The notes under the pieces: model-generated | Seen by the model: only the letters and a program-made list of their open reading frames with translations | What the model was told of the DNA's origin: nothing | Databases searched by the model: none | Position numbers and translations under genes: made by a program | Assembly: GCA_021234155.1 (NCBI GenBank) | Contig: JAJEKV010000039.1 | Location: 8,199,077 to 8,263,076, forward strand | Length of the DNA: 64,000 nucleotides | Direction: 5' to 3' | DNA from: Isoetes taiwanensis | Taxonomy: Eukaryota; Streptophyta; Lycopodiopsida; Isoetales; Isoetaceae | Part shown: one piece after another, positions 11,346 through 21,497 of the stretch | Numbering within the stretch: the first letter of the stretch is position 1 | How the letters are laid out: every line of letters starts with the position of its first letter

Positions 11346-11920
11346 TTTCATCACCTGTAGCTTTTGAATTTCATCACAATAAAACAAATAGAACATAAGT
11401 AAAAGTTACCATACTGATACAGCAGATTGATCCCATTATTCTGAAAGTCATAAAGTTTGCAACACCCATACATAAACATTTTTCAACTGGAATTTAACAG
11501 CAGCCTTTGGCCTCCATGGATTCTTGTGGTGAGAAACCAAAGTGGGAAACTTTTCTGCTTGTTAGCACAAGGATCTAGAAGCCTTGGAATTTGCTTAATA
11601 AATGCCTCAAAATCTAAAAATGCATGGTAATTTTTTGCAAGCTTCATTCGGAATGAGCCATAAAACAATATTCAATAGCGCAATCCTGTATTAATCAGTT
11701 GGTAGGATGTGAAAGCCTACCAAACCCGGTCGAAAAATTGCTGTTTTAGCATAGATAACTTAACCAAACATATCCATATCATACACTATCAAAAAGATCT
11801 CGAGAGAGCTTTCCAACATAATAAAATCATCCAAAGCGAGCTCGGATGAAAAGTTATGATAAGAAATGTGTTGCCGGCGGGGAAACTGCACTACATGCGC
11901 CCTTCAAGCCCTTCATGTGC

Positions 11921-12096
11921 CCATTATGCACCACACACACAAAAAAAGGGCTTTTGTTGTGAGCCATTGGTTGTTGACCATTATGCACCACACGCACAAA
12001 AAAAGGCTTTTGTTGTGAGCCATTGGTTGTTGACCATTATGCACCACACGCACAAAAAAAGGGCTTTTGTTGTGAGCCATTGGTTGTTGACCATTG
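11921..12096. repeat. Tandem repeat, three ~57-bp units
   Basis: Units at 11921-11977, 11978-12033 and 12034-12090, then a short partial unit. Each holds CCATTATGCACCACAC, an A-run and GGCTTTTGTTGTGAGCC. Units are 57, 56 and 57 bases, so the reading frame is not kept; the 103-codon open frame across it is unlikely to be a gene. Confidence 0.85.
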
Positions 12097-12099
12097 AAA

Positions 12100-15000
12100 A
12101 AAAAAGGCTGAAATCAATGGCTCAGAAATGGTGCATTCTAGATGTACGCATTAGTACATCCATTTGAATACATCACGAAATCATAGGAAAACCTTAGTGA
12201 AAAGCGTACAAAAACACAAAGAAAACCCCCTGTTATTATGCTACATATTGTTATCTGAAGGATCGTGTGCTTTCTTGCAGGTGCCATAGCTTTTGATGTG
12301 AAAGATGTCTTTCTATATTCAATTTCATCATCTGCATTTGGCACTGTATTATTGTTGATCGATATTGTTGATCGAAATGTTTTTGTCCATCATCATGTTA
12401 TGTGATTTTTAGATTCTAAAGAATTTTCTGGTTGATATTAAGTTTGTAGGAAATTGTAGATGAGATTTTAAATTCTTGAAAACCATTGGTTGGGATCCGG
12501 CTTATAGGAAATTGTAGGCAAAAATGATAAATTAGTAGGTTTCTTTGAAAACTACAGAAAATTTTCCTTTCATACATAAGGAATTTCTCAAACCACGCTC
12601 TCCCTTCCTTTCCCTTGCATGGCATGCCAGCTATGGCATATACAAAAGAAGACAGAACGGCTATGAAATTTTCGAGCATGCTGGCTATGGCAGATTGAGA
12701 AGCAGATTAGGTTTCGTCTCGTTCTTTAGACTTTCTGAAGTGCTTTGATCGTTTCTCTTGTTTGATCCATATTCGTCTACCTTTCCAAGTGGAGCACCTT
12801 TGTTTCTTGTGGTAATATTTTATTTTTGCATGTTCTTTTGCTATTTTTCGTTCTAATGGCATGACTAACGCATTCACCATGACATTTAGTCATGTCAGTT
12901 TTATCACAAAAGTGAACCACATTATAGAATCACATGAATGAACACCATATTAAACCACATCCACAACCTTCCTGAAATACCACATAGACAAACTATACAC
13001 TTAAAATGGTATAATATACCACATTCATTTATCGACATGCAAAACCACTTTGACAAACTCTACAAAGAAGCTCATCCATCTAACCATCCTAAAAAACCTC
13101 ACAAGAGAACCCATTAATTTAGCCACATATGGTTTTTAATGATATCAACCCACAAACATGCATTGGTTTTGTAGAACGATTTTATAGTCATAACCATGGG
13201 AAAAACCATGTAGAGTTTTAATTTTGGATGCCTTGTGTCAGGTTCAATCCATCTTTCAGGTTATGTTTTTCAAGTTCAATACACCTCTCAAGTTCAAGAT
13301 TCCCTAATCTTGAGGCATAAGAAGCAGGAACCGACTATTACAACCTTTAGTGGAGGTCTTTCACATCGATTTACTTGAAAAGTCGAAGGAATTAAAGCAC
13401 AAAAGGCAATCCGTTGAGAGGCGACAGATCTGGTCTTGGGCAACTCACGGATGTTGAATGACGTTCTTGGCACCTGTAAGCTAGGGTGGTGGCAGCAGGC
13501 AAAAGGGAAAATATGTCCCTTCCCTCTCTTTCTCTCTCTCTTTTGGCACTGTTGCAACATTCTTGATCATTTTCCTTGCTCCAAATGCTAGTAGAGTTTT
13601 TGCTTTTGGATTCAACGGATTTTGCCCTGCAAGAATACCTAAAAATCAATTCTTGGAGCTGTTTGTAAGGTGGTCTTTTGTTGGCATGTTCGTAAGCCAA
13701 TAACATCGTTTTTTGGTCTCAAGTTTCTAAGAGGCTTGATGGTTTTTGCTAAATATTTAATGAAGCAAAAACTGTAGATTTTTAGTAGCCTAGATTTCTT
13801 TCTGTTTCTTGGGCGGGTCTGATAGTCTACAATAGTCTACGGATCCTTCTCCAATAGATCTCAAGCAAGGTACATTGAAAGAGCATAGAGCCTATAAGGT
13901 GCGGCAAAATTATACCAGGGCTATAAAGAAAGTAGTTTCAGATTTATGTTTTTTCCAGGCAATCTAATTTTAAGATGGGTCTTCCGGACACGAAGCTTTT
14001 TCCCCTTCGTTCTGCTCTTTCTTGCTAACAGAAGGATTTAGTGATGTTTTCTTCGAAGAAGGCAGAGTAAGTTCGTTGATCATTATTTTACATCATTAAT
14101 CATTATTTTACAGATTTAAAATAGGATGAGAGATTATTTAAGATTGTCGAGCTAGAGATTTGATTGTGACCAGGACGACGCTTCCATATCATGACCAGAT
14201 ATTATGAATCAGGCTTTGGAGGAGAGTTTTGGCGGTTGAACTGTGTGTCTAGCTTATTTCAGGTTGGCTGACTGGCACATCCCGACAATGCAATATCTCT
14301 TAAAGTTTCTCATTTGGTAGTCAATCTGTAGAATTGATTATAGTTTGAAGCATGTGGCTTCTCTGAGCAGTGCGAGAGATTGCTCAGGTTACTCTTCATC
14401 TCTGTTCTTTTCTCTACCTTTGCAGAATGTTGTTTAAAGCATTCAAGATTATCTGTAGCTTGTGGAAAATGGGCATTTGGCTCCTGTAGTATTCTATTCT
14501 ACTAGCTTAGTTGAACAGAAGAAGAGGTTGAAAGAAGGCTTATATGTACTATAGCTACGGATATGATTTCAGATCTACGTGGGATCATTTGTGTTTAAGT
14601 TATATCTGGTCCATGAGGGATCTTTGTATTGTAAGTTTTCCTATCTGATCAATATAAAAACTTCTTACTTTAAAATAAACAGATCTGTCGAATTTGTACT
14701 CCACGCAGAGCACTTCCATTGCCTTCGAGTTTTCTTCTACGATGTATTTTTATTTTAATTATGGTTTTTGCTTTGAAGGTTCACTTCCTTGGAGGATGCC
14801 GCTTCATACATTTCTTGCTGATATCCTGCTTATGCAGCTTTCTACAGTTCAGTGGATCTGAAGAGTCTTTCTATCACGTGTTTTTCAATGCATAAGACTT
14901 CTGAATCTGTGTAACACGTGATTGAATATTTTGGATGAAATTGTGTGTGAAGTATATTATAACAGTGTAAATTACCTCTAAACCACGCTTAAATAAAAAG

Positions 15001-15440
15001 GGTTCAAAATCAGTGCTTCCTGAAAAATGAACTTCAAGGGGTACGAAAAGAATGTCTGCCACGTCGCAGACAAGCATTGGCAGATAGGCCAAAAAATGGT
15101 CCACCTTTTTTTTATATATACAAGAATTTCCTTCTAGTTGCAATTCTGTTGTGGCAGATGTGCCAATGCGAGTCAGTGCGGAGGCACATCTGACAGGAGT
15201 GATTCGTCAAAACGTGGAGTAAAAAGAGGGAACTCGTTGTAAACGTAAGATTGAGATTCCACTGGCAAAGTTACAATTGTGTCAATTAAACGAAAGCCAA
15301 TCTTGTGACGGCATCTCGGATCTGGCACTTACATCCTGATTCCACTACCGCAGTTAGTAGTTATCAAATCGCTGCCTCCGAAACTAAAAACGCCCAATGC
15401 TAATTGCAAAACACTCTGTTAACTATTGGAAAACTCTCAC
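12100..15440. other. Intergenic, no gene seen
   Basis: About 3.3 kb of AT-rich sequence. Short frames on both strands show no recognisable protein. Some stretches (12.6-12.8 kb and 13.3-14.7 kb) have leader-like composition, but no exon could be supported. Confidence 0.45.
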
Positions 15441-15442
15441 GT

Positions 15443-15538
15443 CATGCTAATTGCCTTCTACTAGATTTCTGCCAAGTAGGAAGCCGATGCCATGCTAATT
15501 GCCCTCTATTAGATTTCTGCCAAGTAGGAAGCCGATGC
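15443..15538. repeat. Two-copy 48-bp tandem duplication
   Basis: 15443-15490 and 15491-15538 differ at only two bases. The unit begins CATGCTAATTGCC. Recent local duplication. Confidence 0.9.
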
Positions 15539-15768
15539 CACTAATCTTTGAAAGGTTTGTGTTTTTGAATTCGGTCACTAATTGCTACTGCTGTTGCTGG
15601 AATCCTCCCATATTTTCCGTCGCAAAGATAAGCCACAGTTGAGGATCTATTGCTAAACGCCATTACCGGTGGTGGAATCTCACTTTAAGTAAATAATTGT
15701 CCATGTGGTGCGGCGTAGATGTGGCATGGCGTAGTTGGGCAAGGGGCCTGATTGCAGGTAACTGGAAT

Positions 15769-15948
15769 TTACGTACTAGGTAATTCCCCCCTCGAGAAGC
15801 TTTTCTCGAGGAAATATCCTGAGGCGGCTCTGCCAGGCGAGGCAGCGCACGAGCGGCGGAGCCGTGAGTGCACCGTCGAGTCTAGCGGCGCCGCCGGGGG
15901 ATATGCCCTAGAGGAAAGCTTCGAGAGAGGGGGAATTACCTTACGTAA
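15769..15948. mobile_element. MITE-like element with ~30-bp inverted ends
   Basis: Ends at 15769-15803 and 15914-15948 are inverted copies, sharing TTACGTA, GGTAATTCCCCC and a GAAGCTT segment with a small indel. The GC-rich interior (about 110 bases) can also fold. No coding capacity. Confidence 0.7.
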
Positions 15949-17389
15949 TAACCATTGGCTTCAAATTTCCAGATTCTATCGTTCAGTTGTGCATCAATTC
16001 TCTCAGTGGTGCATCAGTTGTGTGAGGAAGTAGAAGATTTGATCTTAAAAAGGTGAAGGAAGCAGAAGATTTGATCTTAAAAGGCTGAAAAATACCAGAA
16101 CAGAGTTTTTCTTCTCCATCGTAGCAAATGCAAACAAGTTCATTGCAGCATAGACAACCAGCACAATGCGTTTGATTTGTCTATTCGTGCAGAACTCAGT
16201 TTGGTTTGAGTCGAAAGATTTGCGGCAGACAGGGCGCTGGCTGGCTTATATAAGAAAGATTCTTAGCTACAATAAAGAAAGCTAGGGTTGTGCTTATCAA
16301 TTTGCATGCCATTGACTATGGTTGCCCAACACTTTGTGGATGCAAATCGATTGCAAGGCAGCGATGTCGTGACGGATTGAAGCCAGAGACCGGAGATGGA
16401 TTGAAACCCCTGTTTTGCTCTGCCACAATTTGGACTCTAGCGGCGCCGCTCCGCAAAACGCAAAGCCTTATTCTGCATAATTAGAATTGAGTATGGACGT
16501 CCATGTGTTAATGTTTTTTTGTGTCCATCCATTGGATTAAGACATAATTGTCAGAATATGCTAAATCAAGGGCATGCAATTTTACAGCTCACACCCCTGT
16601 ATAGCACAACGCTCCCCATACGCCACATATACGTATGGAAATACGTTTGTGAATGGAAAATACGGTGTGGAGAACCATTGGCACACAAGAAGAAGCCGAC
16701 AGAAGCTGCACCATCTGTTACAAACAAATCGGAGGTCCAAATCGGAGGTCCAAATCCTGAAACCTCTCTGCTTGCTCATGAAACCTATCCGCTCTCATGA
16801 AGACGATATAAGAGGCCTCTCTGCTTGCCCATCAAACTCTTCGTGGCAAAAGCGGCTTCTACATTTCTTCGTGGCAATCGGGAAGAAAGGGGAACAATCG
16901 AAATAGGTGAAGGTCCAGTTGGCCTCTAAAATCAGAGGCAACAAGAAAGAAGAAGCCTCCGAACTGAAACAATAAATAAATCAAGCAATAAATGAAGCAA
17001 GAAGAAGAAAAAATATTTTAGCAAGCAGGCCGATTTGGGCTTGAGCAGAGCCGATTTGAGCAGGCCGATTTGAGCAGAGCTGATTTGGGCTGCTCTTCTA
17101 CACTTCCTGCATGCAACCGATAAAGAAGAGGCCTCCGAACTGAAAGAAACAATATTTTAGCAAGCAGGCCGATTCCGGCAGAGGCAGGCCTCCATCGGGC
17201 TGTTCTTAGCAGTCCCCGTGAAGCCAGCACCTGCTATTTCCTACCATCAAGAGGAACCACAAAAAAACAAGAACGCCTCAGACCATAGGAAAAGAAATTT
17301 AGAATCCCCCTTTTTCCGCCAGACCTACGCCCAAATCTTAGGAAAGAGAAATTTTGGCGACGTATTCTGCATAATAATATTGAAGGAAT
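15949..17389. other. Intergenic with weak local duplications
   Basis: No supported gene. A CCTCCGAACTGAAA word and a following AGCAAGCAGGCCGATT word recur (16955-17040 and 17130-17175), indicating local duplication. The word ATAACCATTGGCTTCAAATT at ~15947 recurs inverted at ~17420-17445. Confidence 0.5.
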
Positions 17390-17441
17390 AATGACATAAT
17401 TTGAAGCCAATGGTTAATGACATAATTTGAAGCCAATGGTT
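17390..17441. repeat. 26-bp direct duplication
   Basis: Two identical 26-base units, 17390-17415 and 17416-17441, holding ATTTGAAGCCAATGGTT. The inverted form of this word occurs at ~15950 beside the MITE-like element. Confidence 0.85.
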
Positions 17442-17579
17442 ATTACGTGGGCTGTAGCTGCAGTATTCATAGTTTATTCATAACTATGCATAGCTGTATT
17501 TTTGCATGTCCTTGTATGGAAATGCAATTCAAACTCCTCTATTTATTGTACGAATATATTACAAATTGCCCGAGTAGTA

Positions 17580-18449
17580 AAATCCGGGTGGGCCACTTTC
17601 TGCCCCCGTATCCACTCACGTGTCGACACGTGGCATCACATTCTTTTTCGGGAATGTAGAGTAAGGTTTTAGAATTTTTTGCAGAATATTTTTCGGAATG
17701 TAGGGTAAGGTTTTTTTTACTATCGATTTCTTACCACAAGTTTTTAAAATGAAGGGACTTGCAAGGAAGCCAGGACCATCTCAACAAAAAAAGGCCATGC
17801 ACTCTGTTTACAGAGCTAAAAGCATAAAAATGACAGCCTAAAGTTGAGATCCAGGCTTCCCATCCGAGATTGACATCGAACATTTTCCTGATCAGTTCTA
17901 AACTGCCTGGAAGATTGCCTGTTTGGGCTAGTAGCTCTGTCTATTTATCCCCTTTGTTGATATTCATCACATTTCAAGTTCAACGCAAATGAATAACAGA
18001 AGATCAAAGAGCTTTTACTTTTACAACCCTCAAAGACCGAGTCCGGAAAGGGCTCTGGAAGAAAGAAACGAAACAGAGCTAAAAGCAAGTTTCCAGTTAA
18101 ATATCATCTTACCTAGAAACAGAGGACTCTGCAAGAACAAGAACTAACCAAAAGTACTTCAAGATTACAAAAAAGAAGCCGTTGGAATGTCACAAGAAGG
18201 CGCTTCTTAGCACAGACAATAAACAAGAAGAAAAGAGGGAAAAAAAACACCACAAACTCGTTGCAATAGCGCCGGAAGCTCTTGCAACCTAGCACCTAAG
18301 GTCGCACTCTCAAAAGCCGTCGGATACACCCTGGCGCCAAGAAAAACGAAGCAAATGAGGCCCTAGCGCCATGGCTGGAGCTCTGGCCGGCCAAAAGAGG
18401 AGGAGAGGGAAAAAAAATGGACGTGGCAGAAAGTGGCCCGCCCGAATTT
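17580..18449. mobile_element. Possible TIR element between 25-bp inverted ends
   Basis: 17580-17604 and 18425-18449 are inverted copies with about two mismatches (core GGGCCACTTTCTGCC). The ~820-base interior has no supported gene. A related motif, GGGCCATTTTCTGGG, forms the hairpin directly to the right at 18460-18559. This could be one element or two related insertions. Confidence 0.45.
17617..17632. promoter_or_regulatory. 16-bp palindrome with two G-boxes
   Basis: CACGTGTCGACACGTG is a perfect palindrome containing two CACGTG cores, the site class bound by plant bZIP and bHLH factors. No gene start is evident nearby, so regulatory use is unproven. Confidence 0.4.
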
Positions 18450-18459
18450 CACGTTGGGC

Positions 18460-18559
18460 GAATGGCCCGGGGGGCCATTTTCTGGGCTTGTCAAAGAGCC
18501 CTCCGCCTAACGGCGTCGGGCCCTTTTCCAAACCCAGAAAATGGCCCTCCGGGCCATTC
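18460..18559. mobile_element. GC-rich hairpin inserted in the P450 gene A 3' end
   Basis: Arms 18460-18486 and 18533-18559 are reverse complements with one mismatch in 27 (core AATGGCCC and GGCCATTTTCTGGG), around a 46-base loop. It lies where P450 gene B still has its own last codons. The P450 frame runs into it and ends at a stop within its loop. Confidence 0.7.
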
Positions 18560-20063
18560 CCCTATACGTAGCTAATGCAAGGAGAGGCTTTGCCCTGCCC
18601 ACGGAAATTCCGCAGCCTTCTCCCATATCCACTTCATCTTTCACCTTCCATTCAAACCTATACAAAAGATGAGCAAGAGTGTATTCTACAATCTTCATAC
18701 CCATTGCCAAACCTGGACATGCTCTTCTGCCTGATCCAAACGGAATCAGTTCAAAATTCTGGCCCTTTATGTCTATTCTGCTATTCATAAACCTGTCTGG
18801 ATCGAATTCTAAAGGTCTCTCCCACACTAGCGGATCTCGCCCAATTGCCCATACATTCACCAGCAACCTTGTTCCCTTCTGAATATCATACCCTGCTACT
18901 TTGCAATTCTCCATCGATTTATGTGGAACTAAAAGTGGTACAGGAGGATGCAACCTCAAGGTCTCCTTCACAATTGCTCTCAGATATTTAAGATTGTCTA
19001 AACATGATTCTTCAATCACCCCATGTTTTCCTAGCGTTTGATCCAGCTCCTCCTGTGCTTTTCGTAGAATAGATGGAGCTCGAAGAAGCTCTGACATTGC
19101 CCATTCCACTGTATTTGTAGACGTGTCAGTTCCTCCTAGAAGAACATCCTGTGTAAACATAATAAATTACAGCAATTTTAGAATTAATTCCAATGGCCAA
19201 ATATTTTGGAGAAAACTGCCAAGTACCTGAATCATGGCTTTGATATCATTTTTTTCCAGCTTCATTCCATCAATTGACATATCTAACAAAGCGTCTATAT
19301 AGTCAGGAATATATCCTTCCTCTCTGCTCAATCTATGCTCCCCAATAATTTGTTCTAGAAAAAGGTCCAACTTAACATGCAACCTCTGTAACCTCTTCTT
19401 AAATTGCTGCAGATCTAGCCACCATAGTTGAGGAATTAAATCTGCTATACTCACCTCTCCCAATAATTTAACAAATTCACTAAGCAGACCACTAAGTTCA
19501 GCACCTTGGATCGCCCTTTTCCCCATTACAATCCTTGCTATAACGTTGACAGACATTATGCTGATCATCTTAGAAATATTGAATTCTTCACCTTGGTTGC
19601 TTTGCTCTGTGATCATCCTCATCATATACAAAATTTCCTGTCTTCTAATGTGTTCATTTTCTTCCAATCTCTTAGATGTAAGAAGCTCCATGGTCAGAAA
19701 CTTCCTCATGAATTTCCAGTGCTCCCCATACTCTGCAAAGGCAATATCCTTCTGGTTATAATGCAAGACTGTGGCTGCTAAAACAGGTCTGGAGGCGAAA
19801 TTCCGGTCATGAATTTTAAGGAACTCCATGGCCATGGCTGGGGATGAAGCAATCAAAGTGGGATGGGATCCAAATTTGAGAAGCACAAGGGGACCATACT
19901 TCTTTGCAATTTGACACAGATCCTGATGGGGAAGCTTGCCCAGCAAATGCAAATGGCCAATTATGGGGTATGCAGGAGGGGAAGGTGGAAGACATCTCTT
20001 GTTTGTTAATACAAGCCAGGATAGCAAGCAAAAAAGCGAGAAGAAGAATGAGGAAGGCGCCAT
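18507..20063 (-). CDS. Cytochrome P450 (CYP71 clan), gene A, two exons
   Basis: A haem-thiolate monooxygenase, probably ER-anchored and acting in specialised metabolism; substrate unknown. Exon 1 is 20063-19227, exon 2 is 19148-18507, with a 78-base GT-AG intron in phase 0 after AMIQ. The product is 492 aa. Visible features: N-terminal hydrophobic anchor (residues 3-20), proline hinge PPSPPAYPIIGHLHLLG, I-helix GGTDTS, K-helix KETLR, a FDPDRF segment and the haem loop FGSGRRACPG. The start is the ATG giving MAPSSFFF; the frame is open upstream across a perfect hairpin, but those residues are not P450-like. The last ~19 residues come from an inserted GC hairpin, not from the P450. All core motifs are intact, so it may be functional. 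Family placement below the clan level is not attempted. Confidence 0.9.
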
Positions 20064-20134
20064 AGCTGCAAAGCTGGTCGGCCATTTCTCATAACTCAAA
20101 ATAGGCAGGCAGCCCATTATCTCATCAAAAAAAA

Positions 20135-20208
20135 CCATGTGGACACATATGAACCACCGCAATGGCTTCAAATAAAGCCATTGCGGTGGTTCATATGTGT
20201 CCACATGG
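20135..20208. other. Perfect 33-bp inverted repeat in the P450 A leader
   Basis: Arms 20135-20167 and 20176-20208 are exact reverse complements with an 8-base loop (TCAAATAA). It sits 72 bases upstream of the gene A ATG, so it would lie in the leader if transcription starts above it. It could be a tiny foldback transposon, a small-RNA precursor or a structural leader element. Confidence 0.85.
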
Positions 20209-20279
20209 AATTTACCAGCTAAATTCAATGGTTTTGTGATCACTTAATAATGAGCTATATCTCCCATACTATAAATATC

Positions 20280-20300
20280 ACAAGGTTTATAAAGAGAAAG
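20280..20300 (-). promoter_or_regulatory. Possible TATA region for P450 gene A
   Basis: On the minus strand CTCTTTATAAACC lies ~225 bases upstream of the chosen ATG, a TATA-like context. No other promoter signal supports it. Confidence 0.25.
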
Positions 20301-21497
20301 GAGCAAAGTAGTGAAGTGGATATGTAGGTGGTCAGCTCTAGACACCAATTTCTTTTATTCGTATTTGTGTCAGGCCAGATTTGCTGATTTTGTAAAGCAA
20401 GAAAGCATTTTCTGGAAATATTAATGTTAGAATGTTCTGCTGTCTGTTTGGCTATGCCAATCTGAATACCCATAAGGATTCTCTAATTTGGTTCCAGTCA
20501 ATTTCGTGGGATTTGGACTCAAGATTTTCTTTTATTAGGCGACAATCTTGCATCATTGAATTCACATTAACTGCTCCGAACTTGTTTATCAATGTGCCAA
20601 TCTGCAGGGGCATGTCTATCTAGCATTATTGAAGCCATAAATCAAAATAAGGAAAGGCGTTTGGTGTTGCTAGCCTTTTGTGCTGTCTACAAGCATATCA
20701 AAGCACAGGTCTCTCTATTGCCAAAACGTTCCAGAATGTGTAGCTCATGTAATGTATTAGTTTTTTCGAACAAAATTTGGTCTATTAGCACAGAATGGAA
20801 ATAGTAATCCAGCAAAAATGATCGAGTATTCTTAAGTTTTCTTCAATTGAAAATTGTTTTTCCATGTTAAGTTAAGCATGCTCTATATAGAGAGTAAGCC
20901 TTATAGGATTTGCTTCTGCATCGTTATTATTTAGTTTATGAGTGGAAAGCAATTCTATGATTTTATTTGCTCGTGTAAGCTCCTAACCTGATCTAGTGAC
21001 CTTAATTAATGGTGTTTCAAAACTATCACAAAGACTTCATGACTTAATTACATAATATATTATGTCATATCTGCTTACATTCTGTGTTTACACTTGAAAA
21101 CAGTGTTAGCATAAAGGAATATCAAGGTATAGTGACCACTTAAATACGTGGTCCTAGATATCGAAGCCTCAGTTTTGGGTGGTAAAAGCCTTTCTTTTTT
21201 TTTTACTTCCTTTCCTCTTTCTTTCCCTTTTCCTTGTAGCTGTTGAACTTTCTGTGGTACTATAAGTCAAGATGCCATTATGTGCACTCCTGAAGTACAT
21301 TTGTTATCTAGATATGTTATGCCACATATGCTATGCTGTACAAAGGATGCCTAAACCAATTATACCTTCAGAAAGAAACGAGAATAAACAACCACAGAAG
21401 CTATCCCACAATCTGCACCCACATTTGCACATTGTAAAGCTTGAAACAAGACCCTGTTATCTGGGTAATAAACTAATTAATAGTACCATGATGGATA
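20301..21497. other. Intergenic, no gene seen
   Basis: AT-rich spacer between P450 gene A and the 3' end of the GRF-finger gene. Only short frames. Confidence 0.5.

Noticed and set aside
11856-12167. 103-codon frame over the 57-bp repeats
   Set aside because: Unit lengths 57/56/57 do not keep frame; no homology.
19506-19781. 91-codon frame on the plus strand within P450 gene A
   Set aside because: Antisense shadow of the P450 exon; the same kind of shadow occurs in gene B (58518-58862).
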